Shown piece by piece: positions 1 through 11,836 of a DNA stretch of 64,000 nucleotides. A program made the translations under genes and the position numbers. The notes below the pieces were generated by a model that saw only the letters and a program-made list of their open reading frames with translations, ran no database searches and was not told where the DNA came from. Positions within the stretch are counted from its first letter, which is position 1; every line of letters begins with the position of its first letter. Source of the DNA: Hysterangium stoloniferum (lineage: Eukaryota > Basidiomycota > Agaricomycetes > Hysterangiales > Hysterangiaceae). The stretch spans positions 372,001 through 436,000 of the forward strand of contig WHVD01000024.1 of assembly GCA_015178975.1 (NCBI GenBank). The letters run 5' to 3'.

Positions 1-651
1 GAACCATCTACAAATGAAAATCCAATGCGTCGTGATGAAGGGGAACTTGGCCGCTTTATCCTGGACGTTCTGAGACATCTCGGGGTTTCCCTCATTGAGC
101 AGGTCAAGGTGGAGTGGGACAGATCTGCCGCTCCTGAGAAGGGTCAAGACGAGGATCTTCTCCAGCCTTACCGTGATGCCCAGATCCATGCGAAAGAGGC
201 ACTCGAACAGGGCCACAGCTTGCTTTCCGACGAACTGAAAGCCCTCGAGGAGCATGTTCGCAGTATGCACAAGAAATATACCGACGGTTGGGTAGGCGCC
301 AAGTCACCCCAGCGACAGATTCGTTCGCCTGGGACGCCCGGACGCACTAAATCGTCAAACGCCCTAACTATACGTATTAACGGAGAAGTCGCTCGAGAAT
401 ATGAAAGGAACTCGCCCCGTGGTATTTTGTCAATGGACGATCATTTGCGGGAGCGAATCCAGGCCTCATATGCCTATTTTCTCGACACCCACCGGAAAGT
501 CAGACATACATCATTTGCGCTCCAGATAGCGTTCAGGGCACTTTTGGATATAAAGGCCCAAGCCAGTGCAGGCGGGGGAGTTCGCGTTACACAGGACTTC
601 TATAATGCGTCGGATTTACAATCCGGGATTAGAGCACTTTCTCGTCAATGA
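1..651 (+). CDS. RNA-dependent RNA polymerase (QDE-1/RdRP family), C-terminal part only
   Basis: The frame is open from base 1 and stops with TGA at 649-651, so this is the 3' end of a gene that begins outside the window. The roughly 216 visible residues have the layout I know from the C-terminal tail of fungal RNA-silencing RdRPs: an EDLLQPYRDAQIHAKEA segment, a helical linker, then SYAYFLDT, a FALQIAFRALLDIKAQA helix and a final VTQDFYNASDL. The catalytic DbDGD loop would lie upstream and cannot be seen. Such enzymes make double-stranded RNA in quelling/RNAi and would act on transposon transcripts like those filling this window. The family call rests on these C-terminal motifs only; a search of the translation against fungal RdRPs would settle it. 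Confidence 0.65.
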   Translation, partial: EPSTNENPMRRDEGELGRFILDVLRHLGVSLIEQVKVEWDRSAAPEKGQDEDLLQPYRDAQIHAKEALEQGHSLLSDELKALEEHVRSMHKKYTDGWVGAKSPQRQIRSPGTPGRTKSSNALTIRINGEVAREYERNSPRGILSMDDHLRERIQASYAYFLDTHRKVRHTSFALQIAFRALLDIKAQASAGGGVRVTQDFYNASDLQSGIRALSRQ

Positions 652-1504
652 TGAATATTCCATTGGGGGTTATATTATTTTTCCTACAGGCATTGTACTT
701 TAGTCTGATATTATTTGACATAGGTAGCATTTCCAGAGTTCCCGTATCGGTGTTGTTTTGTGTGGATAGGATTGATGCCACGTGGAACACAGGCGGTGAT
801 TATCTAGATTGGTTTTCCCTGAGGATGATTTGCTGTATATCAAGTACTTGGCTCAAAAAACAACCGCTCTATACATGGCTAGAAATAAGAATGACACGCT
901 TAGAACTTAAATACTTGGCGTGAACCAGTTGATTCACTAGGAGACGCTCGAAGGGAGAATAATTAAAACTCTAAATTTTACATACTCTGTCATCCACCAA
1001 GGCTTTGCCTAAATATTGGGGGGCCTAACCAGACCAATGATCTGTCAACAAAGACTGATCCTATCAGTGATTAGCGGAACTGAGTAAGACTCTTGCTGAG
1101 TACATGCCAACTTGGGAAACAATTTCTCGATTCTTGTGATATTGACAAGTCGTCCACCTCGCTGTTAGTTCCTACCGGACAGATGGAACACCGCTGCGTG
1201 AGACGAGGCCGCATGAGAACCCTTACGTACTCTTCTAGGGAAAATACCTACGCGATTTGAATCGCTCTCACACTCAGTGACGCTACAAATGCCATTTAAT
1301 GTATTATGGGCCATTGGGATTCTGCACATGTGGCAGTGCGCGCCAAAATCCTACCCGTCAGGGACCTTAACCAAGAATCCTCACCGGCTGAGAATTCTGA
1401 GCTATTTGATCACCCATCCGCAGTCCTCCGTTCGTTCCACCTTTTCTTCATGAGGCTATCCCCACCACATTCCTTTTGATCATACCGTATCCCCCTTTGC
1501 ACCG
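652..1504. other. Intergenic stretch, nothing recognised
   Basis: Only a short 91-codon open frame without family motifs (648-923) and no clear tRNA, repeat or transposon end. It presumably holds the 3' UTR of the upstream polymerase and the promoter of the next gene. Confidence 0.5.
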
Positions 1505-3462
1505 ATGTCCGAGGAAACGTTGGCCAAGGAATTCGCGGGTTTGTAAGTCAAAGCATGTTTTGTTTTCTCGTCAAAGTATTCAGCTGAATTGGCATGCCAT
1601 CACTTCAAGACGCGCCACTAATGTCCGTGCATGCGTGAAAATGTTACATTTAATGATCGGTTTTGCATTGACGCGTGCATATTTTAGTACTTTGGCTTTT
1701 CAAGCTTTACTATCTTGCTTTATGATCACTTGTTGACGTTCGGCGACGAGGTATTGCCAGACGTTAGCCATCTAACTATAGCAGCTTACCGGGAGCTATA
1801 GGTTCAATACGTGTGGCGTGGCAAGAAGACATTGGGTAAATAGATTACAATTTTCTGCTCCCTCAAGCCATCGTTGATTCTTGTCTTCAGTTTCGTGGCT
1901 ATTCCTGTTGGTGAGAGATACATACCGTTTGGAATTACCCACCGCCAGGCGTCGTAATAACGTGGGGTCTAGAATCGATACATCATCCCGCTGGGTTTCA
2001 CCATCAATGTGATAGGTGAGTAATTATGTTCTAACGTACATGCAATGGATAATCAAATATACTTGCGATTCGTAGCCTATACCTCAACAACGTGGGGAGA
2101 TTCAGTAAGAAAAATAATTCCCCTTCCCTACATTGGTCGCTTACCCAATGACAGACGTTAGTAGATATCCCCCAACAAATCGACGGGGCGAATTGATCCC
2201 ATGATGATATTCCAATAGATGCAAGCGTTTCGTGAGGTTCGAAGGCGCTATGACCTTTTTAGGCGTCGCAGTCGCCTTGATAATCATGGGATTCCGGTGA
2301 GTTGTTGCTTTTTTTCGTTCCCCTTCTTCGCACTGCAGGCGATATTCACCGATAATTGTACTACACAGAGTGAGTGCGCTGTACAGGGGCAATGTTTCCG
2401 TAGTCGTGCTCCTTGGGGTGATATATGTCGGCGTGTTTGGCACTGGTGTTTGGCTCTTGTCAAATGGAGAGCGTGAGCCCCTCTTTTTCACTAGTCCTTG
2501 TAACATGCGTCGAGGTTAGTTTCGCCAGCGGAACCACACGGTCCAGAAATTCCCGGTGAGTCCATGCCAATTCACTGGATCATCCCCCCGCACCGCTTAC
2601 CTGTCGAGTTTGGCTATGTAGGCTGCACCATGATTTTCGGCCCTAAAATGTTCGGGTCATGATTTTTGGTCCATTAGGGGGCACGTTTTTGCTAACACGA
2701 GTTAATTCTGGTACAGCAAAAATGCCTGGGGTTCGCTCTGGGCTTGGATGCCTCTGCTATACGACACGGTGGTGCTTGTCCTTGTTCTGAGACTGCTTCG
2801 CATACGAGCCCCCCTTCACAGGAACGAGTGGGGAAGAGATCGGCTGGTGACCGCATTAATCACTGACGGGCTGCTATACTACTCGTAAGTCTCCCCGTTT
2901 TCAAGCCAGCCTGTCATTTACCTCATTGTGTGATTCAGTATCATCTGTGCTTCAAACCTTACGTTGGGAATAATGATCACCACGGCTCCGGTGCGTAGTG
3001 CTTGGATTTGGTTTGATGGCTTGTCTGAACCAGGTATATTAGCTGGAAGTCAAATATATAGCAGCGCAGTAAGCCTCTTTTATATGTAAACCGAATTCAA
3101 GTCACTTGACCTTTATGATCATGAAGATTTCAGGGAGTGTAAGTGACCTATCAATTATTACTATCCGGAGGCAAGCTCAGACTCACAGCGCACACATCAC
3201 AGCATCACAGTGAGTACATATTGATGAAGCAATGCGTTCCTCGCAATTGATTTTAGCACTATTCTCTCAGGTCGTCATGATGAGTCGTATCACGCTGAAC
3301 GTCCGTGAACATATGGAAGCTGATCCCCAGTACCCGTCGTTTTTGGAAACACCCAATATACCCCGCGCAATCGATACTCCAGTCGACGACATCAGCATGC
3401 AAGGACAAATTCCTCTAGTGGCATCTCCGCACCGACCAACTTTCGTGGACACCTTATTGTAA
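1505..3462 (+). CDS. DUF6533-type multi-pass membrane protein, spliced
   Basis: This gene is hidden from single-frame ORF reading because it is cut into about a dozen small exons. Exons I can place: 1584-1622, 1688-1750 (YDHLLTFGDE), 1802-1835 (VQYVWRGKKTL), 1891-1910 plus 1973-2015 (join gives LFLLNRYIIPLGFTINVIG), 2076-2104, about 2226-2296 (FVRFEGAMTFLGVAVALIIMGF), 2369-2514 (VSALYRGN then a transmembrane helix), about 2717-2884, 2939-2990, 3043-3068 and 3257-3462 (VVMMSRITLNVRE plus a cytosolic tail). The order YDHLLTF..E, LFLLNRY, ALY and SRITLNVRE is the hallmark of DUF6533 proteins, very common in basidiomycetes and of unknown function. Several hydrophobic helices are visible. The start (ATG 1505, MSEETLAKEF) and two joins near 2104/2226 and 2514/2717 are not phase-consistent in my reading, so the model is incomplete there. 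Confidence 0.75.
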
Positions 3463-4328
3463 AGAGTACATAAATTAAAACGTTCCATAGAATGATCAGT
3501 TCTACTTAGTTTATCAAAACTACATTCTAGCTACATTTTTGTGTACTACATAATTATTAGTAATGGTGTTGATAGTTGGAAGTGGATGCAAGGGAAATCT
3601 TCCAAGTAACCGATTACAGGGAGGTGGTTCGACGCCGTGCAGTTCCGAGTGATCTGGGGTACAATGCAGTACTGATGCCACATAGACCTCATTAGAGGAG
3701 CGTACTCCCTGCCTCCGATCTTGCCACATAGGATAGCATGTAGGTTGAATGCAGAAATAGAGTATGATTAGGCCACACAGCGTCGATGATACCAGTCAAA
3801 TTTGTAAAGCCGAAATGCTTTTTTCCTTGCATCTTTCCGAATATGCAGGGATACACGATTGCATGATAAAGGTCGCTTTGATCAGCACGTCTGAAAAGCT
3901 CAGGATCGACAGAAAAATAAAACAAAAAGTACCATGCCTGAATGCAGAATTCCAGAACCAGATTGTCTTCCAACTCTAGCCATCCATCAGAGGGCCTGCT
4001 TCGGATCACAATCCGCATCCCTGACACATTTGCTCGTCTTCGTCCAAACGCGTCGACGCGTCTCAACACGTGACCGAGCGCCGAACAAAATGTGGCATTG
4101 TCGCACATCCACGTAATCTTCCTGCTGATTGCCCGTTATTCATAGCAATATCAATTCTCGAGCGGCAGTGAGGTCCGAGAAGATTTAAGGCCCATGGCAG
4201 CGTGGGTAAGAACAGCTAATACCAACTCTGCCAGCACACATCGAGCCCCTCCCCGTAAGTTTCCGTCCTGCATTTCAGCACCCCCGCCGATATAGAACCA
4301 GACCCACCCAGGAGATTCTTGAAGCTTG
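3463..4328. other. Intergenic stretch, no supported gene
   Basis: Contains a 138-codon antisense frame (3692-4108) without recognisable motifs and with atypical composition. I do not call it a gene. The right end carries the promoter of the Chz1-like gene. Confidence 0.45.
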
Positions 4329-4864
4329 ATGTCTGACGTTCGTATCACTAAGCGTAAGGCGGACGACCTTGAGCCTGCAGCGGAGGCGGATCTTAAGAAA
4401 AGGTCCGTTGACAAACACGGGGTTGTTTGTTTGTTTGTTTCTGCGTGGTAACAAACGAGTTGTTTGACAGGGCGAAGAATGATGACGAGGCTGTCGTAGA
4501 GGTGGTTGAAGCAGGCGATAGGAGTGATGAAGATTCTGAGGAAGATCTTGAAGGTGAGTGTCGACGTATTGAGTCTTTGCAGTTTAGTAGTGTGTTTACG
4601 ATGTTCGATGGATCAGATGAGTTAAAAGCTCTTGCAGGGGAAGCACCGGTACTTGAACGAAGGACTCGGGGAGTTCGCGTCGATTACACTCAGCTGAAGG
4701 TCGACGAAGAGGAGGAGGATGAGGAGGATGAAGAGGAAGAGGAAGAAGAGCAGGAAGAAGAGGTCATCGAAGAAGTAAAAGAAAACGGCTTTGCAGGAGA
4801 AGGAGAGGGCAACGAAGATGAAGCAGGCGAGGAGCAAAATGGCCACGAAGACGACGAGGAGTAA
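4329..4864 (+). CDS. CHZ1: Chz1-like histone chaperone (H2A.Z-H2B)
   Basis: Three exons, 4329-4402, 4471-4553 and 4638-4864, join in phase through canonical GT-AG introns to give 127 residues. The N-terminus is basic (MSDVRITKRKADD), the middle acidic, and the second join creates the CHZ-type core GEAPVLERRTRGVRVDYTQL, matching the family signature RRTRGxxIDY. The C-terminal half is almost pure Glu/Asp, as expected for a histone chaperone. Known Chz1 binds H2A.Z-H2B dimers and helps SWR1 deposit them, acting in the nucleus. Length is close to yeast Chz1 (153 aa). Without the splice the core is not visible in one frame. An unrelated acidic nuclear protein is possible but the RTRG..DY motif argues against it. 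Confidence 0.65.
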
Positions 4865-5113
4865 AACAGGAGAGGAGTTGGGTGGATTGTAAGTGTATTG
4901 AAAGTTATAGACCCTGGACGCGGACATGCAGGCAACACGAGGCAATCGTGTGACTTCTTATCATTCTTGGTGATCCTATTTGTGCTCAATCAAAACAGAA
5001 AGAAAATCAAATATATTGTATTATCTATTATCATCTTAACCTGGCGTGGGGCATCGCAATTCAAGTTCACACATTTTAAAGCATCGTCCAATTTTCAATC
5101 TTCAATCTACCTG

Positions 5114-8078
5114 TCAAAGCTTAGCCCTGCCAGCTCCAATTATCCTACGTCCACGCTCCAAGATAGGCTTAATATACTCCTACAAAAAAAAGTCGCCAAA
5201 TCAAACCAGCCCTGTCTCAAAGTGCACAGCCAAGATCGTCACTCACCTCATACCCATCAACAACATCGGTCGCATTTAAAGGCTCCAGTTGAGTCCGTTC
5301 GTAGAGTGCATCGTACGCTCGTCCATCCTTCACGCCCAGCGCGCTGAAGTAACCCGTTTAATGGTCTCTTCAACAGCAGAAATATCGAAACACACACCTG
5401 TCAAGCTCCCAATCCGTATGCCCAAAGGCATCCGTCAATCCAATCGCCTGCGGCAAAATTTCCTTCTCCAGATTCGCAATCTCCATACGCAGACCACGGA
5501 CAGGATCACGTTCTGATGCCGCGCCGCTCGATATTGTACCGACGTTCTGTTGCTGGCCCAACAAAATAGGTGTCGTCGTTGATGGCGCCGAACGCGGAAT
5601 GAGGTCCAGAGACAGAAGATCGACCAGAGCGGCTTCTAATGTAGTCAGTAGATACTGCCAAGAAAGCACACGTCATCGACCCATCCCCACCCGGTAACAA
5701 AAGAGGCACACACCAGTCGCATCAACGCTGTTATAAGCCTGCCACTAGACGGCGAAAGCTCCTTCTCGGCCTGCACAACAACCTCTCCAATCCTCCTCGC
5801 TACAAATGCCTCCGTAACAGCCCTCGCCGCGCGCCAGTCCGCATCGCCCTCTGCGACACCAGCTTTGCTGCGTCTCGCCTGTTCCTGGACCATATGTGCG
5901 CCGCGCAACTCTAGGAGCTGGATCGCATCTGCGATTGTCCATGTGGATGTGGCAAACGTCGTCTTTGGAGGTGTGATTAGAAAACGGAGGCAGGCCGTTG
6001 AAGGGGGCAGAGCTGACGCGGCTCTGATAGGATCCGGGGAGGACATGACCGCTTGCAAGGTTTTAAGCGCAGCGCGCACGACCTGTTGAACGAGGACGTA
6101 GTTGTCGCCTTCGTACCTGTAGTATACATGCACATGTACGCCCACCTCTGAGTCCCATTACATTCCGGAATAGGAGATATAAAGCTCACGTGTTCGCAGG
6201 AACCCAATTCGCCCAGAGCGTTCCAATCCCGGCGGCAGCAGAATACCCATGTCCGCCCATGGACCGTCGGGCGGTTTCCAAGTCCGCAGAAGCCGAGGAT
6301 GCGACCAACACCTTCAAACCGCTCGACACGACATGTGTTTCGGCAAGTAAAGAGACAGATTCGTTTGCGAGTTGCGCGGACATTGCACTGTATAGTTTCA
6401 CCTGAGGGATGGTAATGATGGGGGTGGGATAAGTTGGAAATATGCTGACGATGCTCAGGCTCACCATTTCACGTCCCACGAATATCCATGCATATGCCCG
6501 AGAAAGTATTGGAAGGAGGCGGTGGTACAACGAGGGGTATGTAATGACTTGCTTTTCGTGTCCTGGGGCGCCATTGCCTTGGCGGCGGACAGTCGCGTAG
6601 CGGATTGCAATGGTGGCGGCTTCGTTGGGTTAGAATCACAACTGGTCATAGTCGCTTGTAATAGACGAACCTTTTGCTGTAATCCATCCACCTTGCGATA
6701 CCATCCTGATTATAGATCACATCACATAATCAGCGAGAGTGTTTGGGTTCCACTAGTTCCAGCTTACGAAGCTCGGATATACACCATCTACACCACCGCA
6801 GAACTCGTCAGGGTGTCTAAGAGCCAAGCCATCGAACCACTTACACCTCCATATCCAATCTTTGCATGTACCGGGGTCCTATACTTCCCATCCTCCGTGA
6901 CATGGGCGAACTTGGAAAGCATAGCGGTCAATGGGACCCGGACATGATTTAGCCGCATGAAACCGTTGTCCGTCGATGGAGAACCGCCAAACGCTTTAGG
7001 ACCTGCATGATGGCAGCATTATTCCCGATAATCTGCTTGAGAGCATATCGGCCCACCTATATCACCCAGCGTAATTCCAGGCAATACACTATGATCATCT
7101 ACTCGGCCATTTGACTCCAGCCCCAAAAAGAAAAAAACATAAAAATTTACTTACCCAGGCTTCTGATCTGCAGCAGGAAAAGATGCGTTCCCTTGTCACC
7201 TTCCGGTAGGATTAACCGCGCTTGTAAGACACAATGTGTCGCAAACTTGGCCAGAGCACCAACCCACCATTTGGAGCTTTCCAAACGTGGTGAATGAAGA
7301 TCGAATTCACATGTTTCGGGGATGTATGTTGCGGTCGTTTCGAGGTTGGATACTTGTGTGCCGTGTGCTTCGAGGATGGGATAATTAGTGTGCGTTGAAT
7401 ACTAGGGTGTGATCTGGGTATACCTAGTTCTGTCTAAGGTATACCCATTGGGTGGGAATCGTACATGGAAATCATTTCTGTTGCATACCTGTGCGTATGC
7501 ACCCAGAATGGCGTGTGCCATGCCCAATTTGCCATACGTCTTGACTTGTTCCGGGGAACCTTGCGCCATGATCACAGGAAGAAAAGCTGCAAGGCAAATA
7601 TGATAACATGAGCACAAAACCAAAACACGATTGCTAACCTATGTAATGGAGGCCGATTGCCGTCCCATCTTCAGTCACACCGAATGCAGCTCTAAGCTCT
7701 TCATCTGACCAGCCATGCTTGTCTTGCAATTCCAGCAGTCTTTTATTGATGGCAAGTCCCCTTACATATCTCTCTTTTCGTGCCATGTGTGGCCTTGGAT
7801 TTGACGTTTATTAATATCACGACATGTAATCGTCAACGCATACTGCAAGAGACTCACCTGCGGGATTTATCAAACGCTGGATCCTCAGAGATAATATTAA
7901 CCAGTTTGGCGTGTTTCTCCCATTCTTGCTTGCCATCTGTATATGGTTTAATCCATTTTCCTCTTTTTTGGATAGTTGAATTGAATATGATTTACTCACT
8001 CCATAGAAAGTGCTTCACTTCGTCAATGGCGAACGATGTCTGAGCACGCGCTGCCTTCATGTCTTCTGCCTGCGACAT
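5114..8078 (-). CDS. Peroxisomal acyl-CoA oxidase, 16 exons
   Basis: Sixteen phase-consistent exons: 8078-8000, 7936-7858, 7793-7639, 7586-7489, 7433-7424, 7367-7155, 7101-7057, 7002-6845, 6787-6768, 6705-6671, 6619-6465, 6401-6190, 6116-5714, 5654-5398, 5343-5247 and 5179-5114. They total 2082 nt (693 residues), the usual size for the family. Landmarks in order: MSQAEDMKAARAQTSF start, YAQTELAHGTQ (flavin-site region, TELGHG in relatives), KWWVGALAKFATH, LPGITLGDIGPK, DNGFMRLNHVRVP, IAIRYATVRRQ, and GGHGYSAAAGIGTLW with YEGDNYVLVQQ (catalytic glutamate region). The protein ends in AKL, a type-1 peroxisome targeting signal that appears only when the last intron is removed. It catalyses the first step of peroxisomal fatty-acid beta-oxidation, giving H2O2. 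Two exons are only 10 and 20 nt. Transcription converges on the Chz1 gene. Confidence 0.93.
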
Positions 8079-8189
8079 CCTCAATATTTGCGCTTAAAGA
8101 GGCCTTTAAAGGTATAGAGAACTGGCCGATGTAAAGTGATTTTCGAATACACCTAATCCACTTCAAGGGAATTGGACAATTACACGTGA

Positions 8190-8937
8190 GGGGCAAAGAG
8201 TGGGCGGCCAAGCCACACACTAATGCTTCCGCTCTCGTCCTCACCAAACCGCCCTCGCTCAAACTCGCTGCCATCCACAAAAGCTTCACTGGTTCCCGTG
8301 CACAGCACACTCGCCTCATTCAGGCAATCTTTGGACACGGCTTCTTTGGGGAATACTACAACCGCTTCCTCCCCAATCTGCCCACTGCATGCCCCTGTGG
8401 GTATGCACCCCTCCAAACGCGCGACCACATCTTAACGAGTTGCCCCCTTTACGAAGACTGGCGTGGGCCCCTACGAAAGGTCTCACGCGGTCTTGACCTG
8501 GCCTTTATGCTGGGTACAAAGTCTGGGCTCAGAGCAGTTGCAAAATTTATCTGCCAAACCTCTGCCTTTGCACCACGCCCTTACGAACCTCCTTAGAGCC
8601 ACCTGGCTCCGTCGCGACGCCGACTCCCCCGCTCGCCCCACACCTCTCCCACAATCCCTCCACAACAGATCGTCCCTGAACGCCATGGCCGATGTACATA
8701 TCCCTTTCTTGGTCTTCTTTTTCTTTTTCTCTTTCTAGCTACATCTAACTCCGTACGCCGACTTTCACCGTCCCCACCCTGACTCGAGCCCTCTAAAATC
8801 CATCGTAGCCACGAAGCTCACTCGGAACGTCTTACCACCGTAGCATAGTTTCTCTGGGGGCCTTTCCACCCCCTAGCCGCAGTTAGCCATTGTTGCTTGA
8901 AGCGGGATACAAATATAACAAAAAAAAAAAAAAAAAA
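8190..8937 (+). mobile_element. 5'-truncated LINE (non-LTR retrotransposon) with poly(A) and 15-bp target duplication
   Basis: The open frame 8186-8596 ends in the typical C-terminal zinc knuckle of fungal LINEs (CPCG, then DHILTSCPLYEDWR), here fused to the tail of an RNase H/linker region. The element ends in 18 A residues at 8920-8937. The 15 bases GACAATTACACGTGA occur exactly on both sides (8175-8189 and 8938-8952), which is the signature of target-primed reverse transcription. Only the last 750 bp or so of the element are present, so it is dead on arrival. It lies 100 bp upstream of the acyl-CoA oxidase start codon, in the opposite orientation to that gene. Confidence 0.88.
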
Positions 8938-8952
8938 GACAATTACACGTGA

Positions 8953-9151
8953 TTAATTGTCCGGATTCTTGTTAACCGTGCGATACCATTTAAACTGAGA
9001 CAAGGGGTGACCGTGGGGGGCCCCACAACTTTTCTAAGTATTTATCAGAGCATGTGATCTAATTCAGAAACTTATAACATTTTCATTTTATTAATTATTT
9101 ATAATTCTATACTTTTATATATGCTTTTTGAAATTATTGAACTAAAAGACA
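8953..9151. other. AT-rich spacer
   Basis: Short AT-rich stretch between the LINE and the first Tc1 element. No gene or repeat end recognised. Confidence 0.4.
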
Positions 9152-9519
9152 TGCAGTGGCTCACAAAACTCCCAATATTTTGGTAATTCCCATTAAATGT
9201 TTCTTAACTGATCAAATAGATTTCCTAAAATAGTGAAAATATTCTCACAGATGCCTTAGCATACTAGCTTTTATATTCCAAAATATTATATGATATTTAT
9301 GGACATTGGTGTCACAGTGAATATTTAAAAATAGCCAATCATTGGGACAATTTTGTAACCCTATCTTTTCACACATTCCATATAATATCATATATGTACT
9401 AGAGGCATAGGAAAATTCCAAAAAAATCATGTGACATATATTCCATGTTCTATTTGATATGTGTGATATGTGACTGTGAAAGTCACATTTTAACTATCAT
9501 TCTCATCATAAAAACTATT

Positions 9520-9667
9520 TCTCCTCTCAAAAGAGAACAAACCATCTCCCTCCTACAAAATGTCTCCAATAGGAATGTGGCCTCTATAACAGGTATTAGC
9601 AAGTCTACTATTAGTAAAATTGGTCAGGAGATGGACATAAACAAAGAAAACCTGAAAGGAGGATCAT
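9520..9667 (+). pseudogene. Tc1-type transposase, N-terminal helix-turn-helix fragment
   Basis: The frame reads LKREQTISLLQNVSNRNVAS then ITGISKSTISKIGQ, the paired helix-turn-helix start of Tc1 transposases. It stops making sense at 9668 where an LTR begins. The continuation lies at 16014-16830 in the same orientation. Confidence 0.8.
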
Positions 9668-9692
9668 TGTTAGGACCGGAAAACCAGCCAGG

Positions 9693-10990
9693 TGTTAAGT
9701 TTTCATGGTGCTGTTCCTAGACCGTATAACTTTCCGTTTGTCTGAGTGAGGTGGCAGTACTCGTTGTAAACGGATAAGGACTAAATAAGTACAAATAGAC
9801 CTTATGTAACCCATAGTACGTGGTGAATCCCCAATGCTGCGACCCGAGCCCTAATGCTCGCAATCCGTCGCTAACCCGAAATCCCAGAAAAGTCAACACA
9901 CTCCCTTGAGCATAAGGGGCTCGCGGTGACCATCCCCACGGCCCGAGCACTCCCTGAAGTTCAGCAACTCCAAATCTGAACTGAAATGCCTATACTGTGA
10001 TAGCAAGCCTCCCAGCCCAAGCTCCCTCACTGCAACTCCCATTCCCAATCAATCCCAAGGCCCTTTATGAGAAGTGTGATGGCGGATGGCGACGTCTAAA
10101 CAGCGATCCGGGACAAATGTGACCTGGCTCAGCGCTCTGCACAGTCCTTCGTGCCGGCGGTAGAATTCGATTATTTACGAGTGATAAGTCTCGCGCGATG
10201 TGTGAAATCCGAATGGTAATTTTTGCAGAACTGATAACCCGTTGACGCAAAAAAAGTGGGGGGGGGTATACGTCGATGCACCGTGGACGCAAGCAAAAAG
10301 TGTTTCTCGTCCCCCGTTTTGGATAAGTGGTCGACGCCGATTTAGAATAGTGAAAAAATGAAAAAAAGGAAAATGCGGCTAAAACAAGCCTAGTGCCAGA
10401 CAATAAAGTCAGCGCACTCCCGGTGGGTCAAAACACACTGAGCAGTCTAAAATAGACCAAACAGATACTGTGGAGTCCTTCCCACGAGAATCTACGAACT
10501 GCAGAGTTTAATGTACCGCCCCAGAGTCCTTCCTGTGCGAGTACTGTGACTTCTAAGCCCTTTAATACGGCTGCTCACTCCTACAAGTTCACTGTATCAC
10601 CCCGGAGCCCTTCCCATGCGAATACTGCGGCTTCTATGCCCTTCTATACGGCCGCCTAAAAAGATGCGACGAGTCGACACTCGAAAAAACGAAATTGCGC
10701 GAACGGTGATTTGTAGCAACGAGATCAAAGGTGGTCTGCACAGCACCTAGCTTTGGTTAACGGTGGCTGGCCATGATCCGTTTATGTTAAGTTTTCGTGG
10801 TGCTGTTCCTAGACCGTATAACTTTCCATTTGTCTGAGTGAGGTGGCAGTACTCATTGTAAACGGATAAGGACTAAATAAGTACAAATAGACCTTATGTA
10901 ACCCATAGTACGCGGTGAATCCCCAATGCTGCGACCCGAGCCCTGATGCTCGCAATCCGTCGCTAACCCGAATTCCCAGAAAAGTCAACA
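9693..10990 (+). mobile_element. TRIM-like short LTR retrotransposon, 206-bp LTRs
   Basis: Two direct repeats of 206 bp (9693-9898 and 10785-10990), each starting TGTTAAGTTTTC and ending AAGTCAACA, flank 886 bp. The 5-bp duplication CCAGG is present outside both ends (9688-9692, 10991-10995). The two LTRs differ at only a handful of sites, so insertion is fairly recent. The internal part has no gag or pol motif, only a 112-codon antisense frame without family signal, so the element must be mobilised by another element. It still has many CpG sites, unlike the older LTR around it. Confidence 0.87.
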
Positions 10991-11387
10991 CCAGGCTCTG
11001 GACACCATCCTATATAGCAAGTCAGTTCACAACTGGACAACCTGCTGGAACCTGGACATCAAACCTGTCTCTGCCCGACACTCTGTGTCTTGTGTACCAA
11101 TCATCAGATTACCTGCTGGAACCCATGTATGTCAAACCTGCCTATATCCAACTCTGTCCCATGCACCAGTCACCAGACTCTGCCCAGACAACCTGTCAGC
11201 TCTCTAACTGAGCTCCATTCCCATTATGGTCAAATAACTTGGCACATTTTGTACCCTGCTCCTGTCCCATTCTGTCCCTAACACCTAGTTTGGTGTTTTT
11301 CTACTCTGGTTTCATGATTACCTGTTTTGTCTTTAATTATTACTGGATTTGGTAATTGCATGCATTCCACAGTCTATGTATATACAT

Positions 11388-11812
11388 ATAACAAATATAA
11401 TATCTCAGTCGACACGCTTGGTGAAAATCGACTAATATTAAATAACACCTATAACAAATATAATATCTGCTCCGGAATTATTAGTTATGTCGTAATGAAA
11501 ATAACAGGTATTGTACCTCAGTCGACACGCTTGGTGAAAATCGACTGAGGTTATGGTATGTTGCGTAGCTAGTACTTATACTGTATCGGAACAAACAGTA
11601 TAAAGTCATCTGACACGAGGGTAAGGAGTAGTAAGACATAAATGTAAAATGGTTGTAAGACATGATCGTAAAATGTGACCTTATCGTAATCTTATCGTAG
11701 CTTGAATCACTTCAAGCTTATTGTCGTTATGATTCATGATGAGTCGTTAAGGGTCGTGATGAGTCGTTATGAGTCGTTGTGAGTACATGTGAGCCTCAAT
11801 TTACAACAATAC
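11388..11812. repeat. Small non-coding insertion with two hairpin-embedded copies of a 27-bp core
   Basis: This segment interrupts LTR-A between the TCTATGTATATA and TAGTCT parts of its sequence. It carries the core AGTCGACACGCTTGGTG..TCGACT twice (about 11407 and 11520). The second copy sits in an 11-bp perfect stem, ACCTCAGTCGA at 11515-11525 with its complement at 11541-11551 and a 15-nt loop. No coding signal. End points are approximate. Confidence 0.55.
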
Positions 11813-11836
11813 ATAGTCTAACAACATAATGTTGTA

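Noticed and set aside
3692..4108. 138-codon antisense open frame
   Set aside because: No motif, no splice pattern, and no similarity to its neighbours; a chance frame in an intergenic stretch is as likely.
4622..4989. Hydrophobic and Ser-rich antisense frames opposite the Chz1 gene
   Set aside because: They are the complement of the acidic GAR-rich coding repeat (GAG/GAA read backwards gives Ser, Leu and Phe runs).
10065..10403. 112-codon antisense frame inside the TRIM as an accessory gene
   Set aside because: No domain, no start context, and TRIM elements normally lack genes; kept only as a remark.
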